Below are positions 8,018 to 15,939 of a stretch of DNA of 64,000 nucleotides, piece by piece. A program made the translations under genes and the position numbers. This DNA comes from Beduinella massiliensis (lineage in GTDB: Bacteria; Bacillota; Clostridia; Christensenellales; Aristaeellaceae): the NCBI RefSeq assembly GCF_900199405.1, contig NZ_LT963430.1, forward strand, positions 3,193,605-3,257,604. Reading direction: 5' to 3'. The notes under the pieces are model-generated. The model had not been told where the DNA came from. It worked only from the letters and a program-made list of their open reading frames with translations, and searched no databases. Every line of letters starts with the position of its first letter. Position 1 is the first letter of the stretch.

Positions 8018-8365
8018 TTATATCTTTACCACGACGGCCAGCTTTTCCAGCAGCTCGGAGAGAGGCCCCCACAGGTCGGCATAGTCTTTTTGCAGGGCCT
8101 TGATCTCCTCGGGGCAGATGCCGCCGTAGGTGTTTGCCTGGATCGCCACCTGGTTCAGATTGTTGGAGCACCGGCGCTGGAGGGAGACAAGCTCCCGGAC
8201 GGGTTCAAGATCGACGTTGAGCACATAGCCGGTTAGGGCCATTTTGCGGATATAGGCGCTCAGGTTGCGGATGCCCGCCTGGGCCATGCGCTCCCGGATG
8301 GCCTCCAGCTCGTCAGGGCGCACCCACACATAGATGGGCACGTTGCGGACGCGCTTCTGGTTCAC
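8018..8365 (-). CDS. mobC: MobC-like relaxosome accessory protein
   Basis: A 115-residue protein with a basic ribbon-helix-helix-like start (RNVPIYVWVRPDELEAIRERM then LSAYIRKMAL) and the MobC C-terminal helix with NNLNQVAIQAN. It is expected to bind oriT and help the relaxase. It starts with GTG (8363-8365) after GAGGAG and overlaps the preceding small gene by 4 bp. The relaxase, its normal partner, now lies beyond the DUF262 insertion, so mob transcription would have to pass through about 1.8 kb of antisense DNA or use a new promoter. Confidence 0.85.
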   Translation of the reverse strand: MNQKRVRNVPIYVWVRPDELEAIRERMAQAGIRNLSAYIRKMALTGYVLNVDLEPVRELVSLQRRCSNNLNQVAIQANTYGGICPEEIKALQKDYADLWGPLSELLEKLAVVVKI

Positions 8366-8547
8366 CGCTCCTCACGCTCCAGGCTGCGCCTGCGCCGGGG
8401 CGGTTCCTTCACCTTGTCCGTTTCCATCACCGGAGCCGGGGGCACGGGAACGGACGGCGGGGCCGGAAGGTTGTTGATAATCCCGTTGATGTGGTCATAG
8501 TTCTGCTCCATAGACAGCTTCGCGTTTTTTAAAGGGTTGTTATCCAT
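8362..8547 (-). CDS. Small proline-rich conserved ICE protein
   Basis: A 61-residue protein with Pro/Val repeats in the middle (PAPPSVPVPPAPV) and a basic C-terminus (PPRRRRSLEREER). I do not recognise its family. The ATG (8545-8547) follows AGGAGGAG at good spacing, and it overlaps mobC by 4 bp, so it is probably translated with mobC. It may be a relaxosome accessory. Confidence 0.6.
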   Translation of the reverse strand: MDNNPLKNAKLSMEQNYDHINGIINNLPAPPSVPVPPAPVMETDKVKEPPRRRRSLEREER

Positions 8548-8565
8548 AGACTCCTCCTAAAAGCA

Positions 8566-8594
8566 TTGTCTTTTTCAACAAATTATTGTATTAT
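8566..8594 (+). promoter_or_regulatory. Promoter of a small-peptide transcription unit
   Basis: -35 TTGTCT (8566-8571) and -10 TATTAT (8589-8594) with 17 bp between. It points right, divergent from the mob genes, and feeds a unit that ends at the terminator near 8829. Confidence 0.65.
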
Positions 8595-8685
8595 ATTTGC
8601 GGGCCAATGTCTGCCCCCTCCTGGCCCACCAGACTCCACAGGAATTACAGCAAATGAGAGTATCACTAAAGGAGGGGGAGTGCTG

Positions 8686-8814
8686 ATGTCTAAAATTATC
8701 GCAGGTGTTCAGAAAATCATTGGTAAGGTATCCGGCCATCGTTACACTGGTCTTACACTCAAGATGCCATTCGTCAACCTCTCATTTGCCCCTGTGCTTT
8801 TTAACAGCCCCTAA
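8686..8814 (+). CDS. 42-residue peptide of unknown function
   Basis: The open frame starts MSKIIAGVQKIIGKVSG and ends VLFNSP. It has a strong ribosome site (AAAGGAGGGGGAG, 4-5 nt before the ATG at 8686-8688), a promoter at 8566-8594, and a rho-independent terminator that overlaps the stop codon. The first 17 residues would form an amphipathic helix like membrane-active or phenol-soluble-modulin-like peptides; the rest is hydrophobic. I do not recognise a family. It lies on the strand opposite the transfer genes, in the probable oriT region upstream of mobC. Confidence 0.55.
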   Translation: MSKIIAGVQKIIGKVSGHRYTGLTLKMPFVNLSFAPVLFNSP

Positions 8815-8829
8815 ATGGGGCTGTTTTTG
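8803..8829 (+). terminator. Rho-independent terminator of the small-peptide unit
   Basis: Stem AACAGCCCC/GGGGCTGTT (8803-8811 and 8817-8825) followed by a T-run. It overlaps the last codons of the 42-residue peptide. Confidence 0.85.
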
Positions 8830-8850
8830 TTAGCTTTTTAAGCCGGAAAC

Positions 8851-8881
8851 GGGGGCCGGACGTGAAAACGTACCGGCCCCC
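8851..8881. repeat. Strong hairpin upstream of mobC, candidate oriT element
   Basis: Arms GGGGGCCGG-ACGT and ACGT-A-CCGGCCCCC enclose a GAAA loop, with one bulged base. No T-run follows. It lies in the only sizeable gap upstream of mobC, where oriT is often found in MobC/relaxase systems. No nick site was identified, so the oriT role is inference. Confidence 0.4.
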
Positions 8882-8942
8882 AATAAACCGGGCCCGCGAA
8901 GTCTTGAAACAAGCGGGGTTCAAAGGGCCAAAAGCTCACAGG

Positions 8943-9296
8943 TCAGCCCCGGTTTTTCCTCATATATCCCCGCTGGCGCTTACGCCTCGCGGCCCCGGTG
9001 CAAGCCTCGGAGCAGTAGGCCCGCCGCCCATGGGGGACGAAGGCCCCGCCGCAGACGGGGCAAATCCGCATCTCCGGGGCCGGGCCCTCGGTGGTGAGCG
9101 CCGCCTCCAGCGCCGGATCGGTGGGGAGCACGGCCTCCCGGAAATAGCGGCACAGGGCCCCCGTCCAGCACTTGCCCAGCATATAGCACTCACAGTCCAG
9201 GGGCAGGCATCCGTATTCCCGGTCATAGTTGGCGCACAGGGAGAGCACCAGCTTGCGGATGGACGCCCTTTCCTCGCGGGTCAGTTCCCGGCTCAT
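8943..9296 (-). CDS. Cysteine-rich VLP-domain protein
   Basis: A 117-residue protein with an N-terminal Cys cluster (LCANYDREYGCLPLDCECYM then GKCWTGALCRYF) typical of the Cys-rich VLP domain of clostridial conjugative elements. A second zinc-knuckle-like part (CPVCGGAFVPHGRRAYCSEAC, split about residues 80-100) and a basic tail follow. Probably a zinc-binding DNA or RNA contact protein; the function is unknown. It overlaps the end of the DUF4366 gene by 4 bp. Confidence 0.8.
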   Translation of the reverse strand: MSRELTREERASIRKLVLSLCANYDREYGCLPLDCECYMLGKCWTGALCRYFREAVLPTDPALEAALTTEGPAPEMRICPVCGGAFVPHGRRAYCSEACTGAARRKRQRGYMRKNRG

Positions 9297-9952
9297 TCCT
9301 CCGGCTCCCCGTCGCCGTCCTCGTCCCAGGGCGGGCCGTCCTCATAGTCCTCCTCGTAGGGGGTGGGCTCGTCGGCGCAATCCTCCTCGGGCGTGGGGGC
9401 CCCCTGGTGCTTGGGTCGGTAAACCTTGAAGTAGAACGCGGCCCCGCCGCCGAGCAGGAGCACCGCCAGCCCCAGCAGAAAGGGCCCGGCCCCGCCCTTG
9501 GCCTGCGGCTCAGGCTCCGGGGCCGGGGCCGGTTCCGGGCTGGGTACAGGGTCAGGCTCGGGGCTGGGGGCCAGGGGCTCTCCGTTGGCCTCGGCCAGCG
9601 CCGCGAGGTCGGCCAGGGTGACGGCATTCAGGAAGTACACATTCTCCGCGCCCCGCTGCCGGTCAATGACGAGATAGAAAACGGACTCGTCCGCCGTGGT
9701 GATGGTGAAAAACTCCTTGCCCTCCTGGTCTGTGGCATTGTCCACCACCGTACCCGTGCCGGGCGGGGTAAAGGGCCTCTGCTCCGGCTCCGGGGAGGGG
9801 GCCGGGGCCGTCTCCGCCGGGTCGAGCCCCTCCCACAGATCGCTGCCCTCGGTGCCCCCGCCCTCGTCGGAAAAGGCATAGGCCGGGACGGTGAAGCTGC
9901 AGAGCAGGACGGCGGCGCACAGGGCCGCCGCTAAAAACCGCGCTTTTCTCAT
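9293..9952 (-). CDS. DUF4366 cell-surface conjugation protein
   Basis: A 219-residue protein with a signal peptide (MRKARFLAAALCAAVLLCSF..., cleavage near AYA-FS), an extracytoplasmic domain of about 90 residues, a Pro/Glu-rich spacer (about 130-150), a membrane helix (about 155-177) and an acidic cytoplasmic tail. This is the layout of the DUF4366 (CD1107-like) family. It probably forms part of the Gram-positive mating channel. It overlaps DUF4315 by 4 bp. Palindrome copy 5 lies 30 bp upstream. Confidence 0.85.
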   Translation of the reverse strand: MRKARFLAAALCAAVLLCSFTVPAYAFSDEGGGTEGSDLWEGLDPAETAPAPSPEPEQRPFTPPGTGTVVDNATDQEGKEFFTITTADESVFYLVIDRQRGAENVYFLNAVTLADLAALAEANGEPLAPSPEPDPVPSPEPAPAPEPEPQAKGGAGPFLLGLAVLLLGGGAAFYFKVYRPKHQGAPTPEEDCADEPTPYEEDYEDGPPWDEDGDGEPEE

Positions 9953-10209
9953 TCCGCCGCCCCCTCTCCCGCAGGGCCGGACTTCTGGCCAGTGTGACCA
10001 GAAGCGCCCTCCCCGCCCCGAAGCTTCTGGAGCAGGAGGGGCAGCTCGTCCAGGGGCACGCTCATACCCCGCACGATGTCCACGATCTCCTCGTTTTCCG
10101 CCTCCCGGTGCTTCTGCTCCAATTCTTTCAGCTTGGCCTGGGCCTCGCTGATCTTAGCCTTGACCTTTTCCATCTCGGCCTGGATTTTCGCGCTTTTGCT
10201 TGTCGCCAT
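9949..10209 (-). CDS. DUF4315 family small coiled-coil protein
   Basis: An 86-residue protein. The N-terminal half is a charged helix (KIQAEMEKVKAKISEAQAKL...) typical of DUF4315. Start ATG at 10209 after GGAGG; a longer frame to 10239 lacks a ribosome site. Its C-terminus (ASGHTGQKSG) is encoded by palindrome copy 5, so the palindrome has been taken into the reading frame. The gene lies between the NlpC/P60 hydrolase and DUF4366. Confidence 0.85.
   Translation of the reverse strand: MATSKSAKIQAEMEKVKAKISEAQAKLKELEQKHREAENEEIVDIVRGMSVPLDELPLLLQKLRGGEGASGHTGQKSGPAGEGAAE
9982..10004. repeat. TTCTGGCCA palindrome, copy 5
   Basis: Reads CTTCTGGCCA-GTG-TGACCAGAAG, the same spacer as copy 4. It lies in the 3' end of the DUF4315 gene and 30 bp upstream of the DUF4366 start. 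Confidence 0.9.
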
Positions 10210-10222
10210 GTAAAACCTCCAA

Positions 10223-11851
10223 TCATGGTAAACGCCCATAGGCGTAGAAATGAGCCTGCCAATAGCTGCTGTTCAGGTTGGAATATTGGATGGGGTCGCC
10301 ACAGTGGAGCATGATCCCGTCGCCCACATAGATGCCACAGTGGGAACAGCCCGCCGTGTCATAGGTGCCCACGAAGAAAACAAGGTCGCCGGGCCGGGGG
10401 GTGGAAACGGGGGTGCAGATGTTATATAGGCTCGTCGCCCCCAGGCGGCCCACGTCCCAGCCGGAATGATTGATGACCCACGACACGAAGCCCGAACAGT
10501 CAAAGGACGTGCTGGGAGAGTAGCCGCCCCACACATAGGGATAGCCGATGTACTTTTCCGCCTCGGCCAGAATGGCCGCAAACCGCTCGTCGGCCAGATA
10601 TTCCTCGGGCACCTCATAGTCCGGGGGCGGGTTGGTAACGTACTTTCCCACATAGTCGGAGCCGGGGAACAGGTCGGGCCGGTTGCCCAGGGTCGCCATA
10701 AAGAGGGCGTACCGGGAGAGCTGTTCCTCGCCCATGATGTAGATCGGGAGCTTGGAAAGGTTGAAGTTTTCCAGCGACACATAGCAGATGTAATAGTCGT
10801 AGGGCACCTCCACATCGTACTCGTTCCCCTCGCTGTCCGTCCGGGTGTCGGTGTAGTAGCGCGTTTCCACCACCACATTTTCCGTGAGAATATACTGGCG
10901 GTCAAAGAGCATTTGCAGGGTGTCCCGCACCTCGTCCACCGTCCAGGCCCCCTCATGGAGCGCACAAAGGATGGAAAGCAGATTATAGGGGTCGTGTTCG
11001 ATCTCGTCCAGGTCGTAATGGTATTCGTCATAGCTGTGGGTGGACTCGTAGCTGTCCAGGTAGTCCCGCAGCTCCTCCTCCAGCGCCGCATAGGCGGCCT
11101 CGGCCCCCAGCAGGTCGCCGTCCTCGGCGGAGTAGGTGCTGGCGGCCACCGCGCCCACCGTGGCGTTACCCAGGGACACCATCTGCGACATACAGGACTG
11201 CATGATGAGCAGGAGCAGAAAGCAGGCCACCAGGATCAGCGCCCCCACGGGATGCCGCCTGACGAAGCCTGCCACGGCCCTGCCCGTGGCGGCGGTGGTT
11301 TTTCCCGCCGCCTTTGTGCCCTGCTTGGCGGCCTCCCGCGCCTTTTTTTGATATTGCTTTTTCAGCTTGTGCTTATACCACTGGCGGGAGAGGGCGTTTT
11401 TCATAGCCTCGGGGTGCTCCTGGGCCAGCTTGCGGGTCTGGTAGTCGGCCTGGGCTTTGAGATAGCTGGACTCGGCGTGAGCGGCGGCCCTGGCCGGATG
11501 GGTGCGGGCGCGCTTTTTCACAAACCGCGCCCCGCCCCGCAGGGCGGTCTCGCCCACCATCTCGGAGCGGTGAGCGCCCTCGGTGCCCACGTTATCCTGC
11601 TCCACTTGAAAGAGCTTGCCGTGGACATAGCCATGCACTCCCCGCCCGGCCGCCCGGCCCACCCGTTTGACGGGGCCGGGCCGCTTGGGCGGTTTTTGGT
11701 TTGCCAGCTTCTCCCGGGCGGCCTCCAGCTTGCCGCCCCGTTTCTCCATGCGGAGCTTGGACTTGTTCAGCCGCTCCTGTGTGCTTTCCTGCCGGAACTT
11801 CTGGCCAGCCTGACCAGAAGTTTCCCCGGCCTCATTCGTCGTTTTGTTCAT
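10223..11851 (-). CDS. NlpC/P60 peptidoglycan hydrolase of the conjugation system
   Basis: A 542-residue protein like CD1108-type hydrolases. A long basic cytoplasmic N-terminus (residues 1-200) is followed by one membrane helix (about 203-220), an extracytoplasmic spacer and a C-terminal NlpC/P60 domain. Catalytic Cys is in FDCSGF and His in SHCGIYVGDG. It likely opens the wall for the mating channel. The ATG at 11851 overlaps the virB4 end by 20 bp. Residues near 11-18 (TSGQAGQK) are encoded by palindrome copy 6. Confidence 0.9.
   Translation of the reverse strand: MNKTTNEAGETSGQAGQKFRQESTQERLNKSKLRMEKRGGKLEAAREKLANQKPPKRPGPVKRVGRAAGRGVHGYVHGKLFQVEQDNVGTEGAHRSEMVGETALRGGARFVKKRARTHPARAAAHAESSYLKAQADYQTRKLAQEHPEAMKNALSRQWYKHKLKKQYQKKAREAAKQGTKAAGKTTAATGRAVAGFVRRHPVGALILVACFLLLLIMQSCMSQMVSLGNATVGAVAASTYSAEDGDLLGAEAAYAALEEELRDYLDSYESTHSYDEYHYDLDEIEHDPYNLLSILCALHEGAWTVDEVRDTLQMLFDRQYILTENVVVETRYYTDTRTDSEGNEYDVEVPYDYYICYVSLENFNLSKLPIYIMGEEQLSRYALFMATLGNRPDLFPGSDYVGKYVTNPPPDYEVPEEYLADERFAAILAEAEKYIGYPYVWGGYSPSTSFDCSGFVSWVINHSGWDVGRLGATSLYNICTPVSTPRPGDLVFFVGTYDTAGCSHCGIYVGDGIMLHCGDPIQYSNLNSSYWQAHFYAYGRLP
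11798..11820. repeat. TTCTGGCCA palindrome, copy 6
   Basis: Reads CTTCTGGCCA-GCC-TGACCAGAAG. It lies inside the coding region, about 31-54 nt after the ATG of the NlpC/P60 gene. Confidence 0.9.
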
Positions 11852-14204
11852 GGGCCTTGTCCTCCGGCTTAGTGGTCAACAGGGCATACAGCTCGGTATT
11901 TTGGGGGAAGCGATCCACGAAGGGGATGGCGGTATCGCCGTAGAACAGCAGGCCCTCGCCGGAGCCGGAGTGCGTGACATAGGAAAGCTGGTGGGGGCTG
12001 ATCCCCAGGTGGCTGGCCAGCACCTCCCGATCCCCGGCGGCCTGGGACAGCAGATAGAGAAAATCGCAGTTGCCGAAAATGGACTCGATCTCGCTGCTCT
12101 CCAACAGGCTTTTGACATTTTGAGTAATGCCGCTGGGGATGGCCCCCCATTTGCGGAACCGGCGGAATATCTCCACGCAGTAGGCCCCCACCTGGGGATC
12201 GGACAGGAGCACATGGAACTCGTCTTGATATACCCACGTCGATTTATGCCTGTCCCGGTTGACCGTGACGCGCCCCCATATCTGATCGGTGAGAATGAGC
12301 AGGCCGATCTTTTTCAGCATCTTCCCCAGGGATTTAATGTCGTAGCAGAGCAGCCGGGAATTGACCTCCACGTTGGTACGGTGGTTAAAGAGGTTGAGCG
12401 ATCCCGTGCAGTAGAGCTCCAGGGCCGACGCCACCCGGCGGGCCTCCGGCTCCGGCTGGCGAAGAAGCTCCTCGTACAAGTCCTGGAGAATGGGCATCCG
12501 CTCCGGAGCCGGGTCTGCCAGATAGGGGCGGTAGACATTCCGCACCGCCCGGTCGATGACGGTCTTTTCCACCGGGGCCAGCCCGCCCCGGCCCCCCACG
12601 ATGAGCTCACACAGGGACAAGATAAAGTCGCTTTTCAGGGATAGCGGATCTTCATCGTCGGCATAGTCGGGGGTAATGTCCATGGGGTTGATGTAGGTGC
12701 CGGAGCTGGTCGAAGGGGTGAGCTTCACCACCTGGCCCCCCAGGCGGTGGACAAGGGGGTAATATTCCCCCTCCGGGTCTGCAATCACGATGTCGTCCTC
12801 CGGCCACGTCAAAAACACATTCACAATCTCCCGCTTGGCCGCGAAGGATTTTCCGCTCCCGGGGGTGCCCAGGAAAAGCCCGTTGGGATTTTTCAGCCGC
12901 TTGCGGTCAGCCATGATGACGTTGCCGGAAAGGGCGTTCATCCCGTAGTAGAGGGCCTGCCCGTCCATCCGCAGCTCCTTTGTCATAAAGGGAATGAAAA
13001 TCGCCGTGGAGCTGGTGGTCATGCCCCGCTGGATCTCGATGCCGTTGTACCCCAGCGGCAGAGAGGACATATAGCCCTGCTCCTGCTGCCAGTCCAGCCG
13101 CCGCAACGCGCAGTTGTGCTTTTGGGCGATGCCGGACACCGTGAGCACCTCGTTCTCCAGCTTCTCCCGGGTGGGGGCCGTGTTCACGATTAAGAACGTG
13201 AGCAGGAACATCCGCTCGTTGCGGGATTGGAGGTCGGCCAGCAGGGCCGCCGCGTCCTTGGCGTAGGTAATGAGATCGGGTGGCAGGATGTCCGGGTCAT
13301 AGCCGCTCCGGGTGGCCTTGCGCTGCTCCTCCACCTTCATCTTGTCGATGTCGGAGATTTTACCCTTGACCGTCTTGATGGCCTTGGTCTGGTCAACGGT
13401 CTGGACGTGGAGGGTGACGGTCATTTCCGCGTCCAGCTCCAACAGCTCCAGAAGGAGCTTGTCGGACAGCTCGGAGGCCATGATCTGCAAGTAGGAGGCC
13501 GCGCCCCAGGACTGGCCCACCCGGAAGGAGCGGGACTGCCGGAAGTCGAAGCTGTAGGGAACAATGAAATCTTTCGTCCCCATGCCCGTCTTGGGGATGT
13601 CCCCCCAGGAGAAGCGGAAGGGCTCCCGGCCCCCTGGGTGCATTTGCCCATGGAGCGCCTCCAGCCGCTCCCGCCCGTCCAGGGCTACGGAATGTACCCC
13701 CAGCCGCTTGAAGTTGCCCATGATGTCCGCCTCCACCCGCTCCAGCCGGGGCCGGGCGGCGGCGAGGTCGGCGGCGGCAATACCAAAGGTGATGTACTTG
13801 GAGCGCACGATCCCGTTGTTGCTCCGGGCAATCTGCCGTTTGAGCATTTCCGTATACTCGGCCCGGATGCTGTCAAAGGCATCCTGGGCCGGGGGAATGT
13901 TCACCTTGTAGCGGCCCCCGCCACGGGAGCGGTGGTTGACGAAGGAGAGCTGGAAGGGCAGGGCGCTGTCAAAGTAGTTCAGGAAGGAGCACCAGCCGCT
14001 AAAGATAGCCGCCTGATCCTCCGTGGAAGCCACCGAATAATTGATGTCCTCATAGGCGATGGTCTTGGTATAGTAGCCGTCCCGCACCTTGCAAACGCCG
14101 TCTTTGAGCATTTCCACATAGGGGACGGTCTGCTGGGCGGACAGGGCCGCCCGCCCTTTACCCCTTGCGGGGCCGTGTTTTGCTGTGGGGTTACTTTTGG
14201 TCAA
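11832..14204 (-). CDS. VirB4-like conjugation ATPase
   Basis: A 790-residue VirB4/TraE-type ATPase that powers the mating channel at the membrane. Walker A is GTPGSGKS (near residue 448) and Walker B is STWVYQDEFH (near 658). Length and motif spacing match the Tn1549-type family. It starts with TTG (14202-14204) after GGAGG and overlaps PrgI by 14 bp, so the two are coupled. Confidence 0.95.
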   Translation of the reverse strand: MTKSNPTAKHGPARGKGRAALSAQQTVPYVEMLKDGVCKVRDGYYTKTIAYEDINYSVASTEDQAAIFSGWCSFLNYFDSALPFQLSFVNHRSRGGGRYKVNIPPAQDAFDSIRAEYTEMLKRQIARSNNGIVRSKYITFGIAAADLAAARPRLERVEADIMGNFKRLGVHSVALDGRERLEALHGQMHPGGREPFRFSWGDIPKTGMGTKDFIVPYSFDFRQSRSFRVGQSWGAASYLQIMASELSDKLLLELLELDAEMTVTLHVQTVDQTKAIKTVKGKISDIDKMKVEEQRKATRSGYDPDILPPDLITYAKDAAALLADLQSRNERMFLLTFLIVNTAPTREKLENEVLTVSGIAQKHNCALRRLDWQQEQGYMSSLPLGYNGIEIQRGMTTSSTAIFIPFMTKELRMDGQALYYGMNALSGNVIMADRKRLKNPNGLFLGTPGSGKSFAAKREIVNVFLTWPEDDIVIADPEGEYYPLVHRLGGQVVKLTPSTSSGTYINPMDITPDYADDEDPLSLKSDFILSLCELIVGGRGGLAPVEKTVIDRAVRNVYRPYLADPAPERMPILQDLYEELLRQPEPEARRVASALELYCTGSLNLFNHRTNVEVNSRLLCYDIKSLGKMLKKIGLLILTDQIWGRVTVNRDRHKSTWVYQDEFHVLLSDPQVGAYCVEIFRRFRKWGAIPSGITQNVKSLLESSEIESIFGNCDFLYLLSQAAGDREVLASHLGISPHQLSYVTHSGSGEGLLFYGDTAIPFVDRFPQNTELYALLTTKPEDKAHEQNDE

Positions 14205-14538
14205 TCGGCTCCTCCTTTCCTGTAAATGGGGCGTACATATTCTCCGTGCGGTAGGGCCTCACGCCGGGGCGCAGAAACCGCGCCCGGACGATGTGACCCA
14301 CCACCTTTTCAAAGGGCTGGCCGTCCCGCTCATACATCGCCAGGAAGAAGGCCGGGAGCATGACGGCCAGCATCAGGAACATAGCCCCGGTATTGCCGAT
14401 GGCGCTCCGAGTCAGTAGGAAGGCCGGGACGCCCACCAGCGCCGCGCCGCCGAAGCACAGGAGCTGGCGGCGGGTCAGGTTCAGCGCCAGCTTGGTCTTG
14501 ATTTTGGACAGGTCATTGGGAACGTTCACATAGGCCAT
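14191..14538 (-). CDS. PrgI-family conjugation membrane protein
   Basis: A 115-residue protein that begins MAYVNVPNDLSKIKTKL, the typical PrgI opening, with two membrane helices (about residues 28-42 and 52-68). PrgI proteins form the inner-membrane base of Gram-positive type IV secretion systems, next to VirB4. The ATG lies inside the 3' end of the MT-A70 gene. Palindrome copy 7 is 28 bp upstream. Confidence 0.9.
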   Translation of the reverse strand: MAYVNVPNDLSKIKTKLALNLTRRQLLCFGGAALVGVPAFLLTRSAIGNTGAMFLMLAVMLPAFFLAMYERDGQPFEKVVGHIVRARFLRPGVRPYRTENMYAPFTGKEEPIDQK

Positions 14539-15121
14539 GCGCTGCCTCCTCTCCGGCCCCGCCCACCTCTGGCCACGATGGCCATAAGTTGGCGGAAGGC
14601 GTTACCTCGTTGCCCCACACGTCCCAGCCGGGCGTGGTCTGCCGGGCGAACAGCTCCACGCGGGGCACGTCCCCCAGCAGGGCCACAATCTTGTCCCGCG
14701 CCTCGTCCGGCTTTTTGCTGTGGGCCTCGATGGGGGAAATGATGAACTGGTGGACGTTGGCCGCCTGCCGCTTGGGGCGGCCCCTGGTCGCCAGCAGGCA
14801 CACCTCCGTATTGGCCCTTGTCCAAAAGCCCAGGCCATAAAACCAGCTATCCGCCTTGCGGTTCTTTTTCAGCCAGACAAAGGCCGCGCTCTTGTAGGTG
14901 AAGCCCCAGGCCCGGATCAGCCGCAGGGCCTCCGGGAGCTGGGGGAAGGTGGCCCACAAAAAAAGCGCACAGTCCGGGGCCGCCAGATCGGCCACGGGCA
15001 GAGCGCATAACTCGTCAATCCCCATTGTGGGGTAATGCTTTTCAGCCGCCCCCGGTAAACCCTTTTGAGCGTAGCGCCAGGGGGGATCGGCGTAGATGAT
15101 GGAATAGTCTCCGATAGTTAC
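14513..15121 (-). CDS. MT-A70 family DNA N6-adenine methyltransferase
   Basis: MT-A70-type methyltransferase. The catalytic motif ADPPW and the start of the domain (TIGDYSIIYADPPWRYAQKG) are encoded upstream of the first ATG (15025), so that ATG cannot be the true start. No ATG, GTG or TTG is available in frame just upstream. The best candidate is a GTA codon at 15119-15121, next to GGGAGTG and overlapping the stop of the upstream methyltransferase by 4 bp. The start is therefore unresolved. The C-terminus includes ANLWPSWPEV, encoded by palindrome copy 7. A role in protecting the element from restriction is inference. Confidence 0.75.
   Translation of the reverse strand, partial: VTIGDYSIIYADPPWRYAQKGLPGAAEKHYPTMGIDELCALPVADLAAPDCALFLWATFPQLPEALRLIRAWGFTYKSAAFVWLKKNRKADSWFYGLGFWTRANTEVCLLATRGRPKRQAANVHQFIISPIEAHSKKPDEARDKIVALLGDVPRVELFARQTTPGWDVWGNEVTPSANLWPSWPEVGGAGEEAAHGLCERSQ
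14566..14588. repeat. TTCTGGCCA palindrome, copy 7
   Basis: Reads CCTCTGGCCA-CGA-TGGCCATAAG. It lies in the 3' part of the MT-A70 gene, 28 bp before the PrgI start, and is read in a different frame from copies 5, 6 and 8. Confidence 0.8.
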
Positions 15122-15924
15122 ACTCCCTTCCCGCCCTGGTTGACGGCCTCCCGCGCCCGTTCCAGGCGCTCGGTGGCCGGGCCGTAAAAGGCCGGGGCGT
15201 TTTCAAAGCAGATGTATCGGCGGCCCGTGTTCAGGGCGGCCACCGCCGTTGTGCCGCTCCCCGCGCAGATGTCCGCCACCACCTGGCCCTCCCGGGTGTA
15301 GGTGCGGATCAGGTACTCGCACAAGTCCACCGGCTTCTGCGTGGGGTGGATACCGCTGGCCACGGTGGAGAAGGCCAGCACATTCCCGGGGAAGCGCCGC
15401 CCGTCCGACTCGCCGCTGGTACGCTCAAACTTCCCATAGTTGGGGCTGTTGCCGCTGCGGTGGTGGATTTTCTTGTACGGCTCCCCCTGGTCGAACTGCG
15501 GATAGTAGGCCGGGGCCTTGCGGTAGAACACCAGAATGTTCTCCGACTTTTTCAGAGGGGCCCGGCGGGCGTTGAGAAACCCGGTGCAGCGGCTTTTGTA
15601 CCACACCCACTCATAGCGGAGCATGGGGAGGTTGGAGGCCCCCAGCACCTTGTCATAGGGACACTGGACGAACAGGAGCACCGCGCCCTCCGGCTTTACC
15701 GCCCACCGCACCGCCTCCCACAGCTCCGGGAGGGGCAGGGGCACGTCCCAGTAATTCCGGGTGGTGCCGTAGGGCGGATCGGTCAGGAGCAGATCGACGG
15801 AGTGACGGGGCAGGGAGCGCAGCCCCTCGATCCCGTCCATGAGAAACAAACCGTCCGGGGCCAGGGGCCGCCCGTCCGGGGCAAAGCTCTGGCCACACTG
15901 GCCAGAAGTAAAATGGTCTGTCAT
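15118..15924 (-). CDS. DNA adenine/cytosine-N4 methyltransferase
   Basis: A 268-residue DNA methyltransferase. Catalytic motif DPPY (LLLTDPPYGTTRNYWD, about residues 46-61) comes before the cofactor motif (ADICAGSGTTAVAAL, about 218-232), the motif order of beta-class N4/N6 methyltransferases. No restriction enzyme gene is adjacent. Such enzymes are regular parts of Tn1549-like transfer regions. Residues 6-12 (TSGQCGQ) come from palindrome copy 8. It may protect the element from restriction. Confidence 0.9.
   Translation of the reverse strand: MTDHFTSGQCGQSFAPDGRPLAPDGLFLMDGIEGLRSLPRHSVDLLLTDPPYGTTRNYWDVPLPLPELWEAVRWAVKPEGAVLLFVQCPYDKVLGASNLPMLRYEWVWYKSRCTGFLNARRAPLKKSENILVFYRKAPAYYPQFDQGEPYKKIHHRSGNSPNYGKFERTSGESDGRRFPGNVLAFSTVASGIHPTQKPVDLCEYLIRTYTREGQVVADICAGSGTTAVAALNTGRRYICFENAPAFYGPATERLERAREAVNQGGKGV
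15886..15908. repeat. TTCTGGCCA palindrome, copy 8
   Basis: Reads GCTCTGGCCA-CAC-TGGCCAGAAG. It lies in coding sequence, 16-38 nt after the methyltransferase start, read as TSGQCGQS. Confidence 0.85.
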
Positions 15925-15939
15925 GTATCACCTTTCCTT

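Noticed and set aside
8943-9347. Plus-strand 161-codon open frame over the Cys-rich VLP gene
   Set aside because: Starts at 8862 in a non-coding gap, runs antisense to a gene with a recognised Cys pattern, and has no domain.
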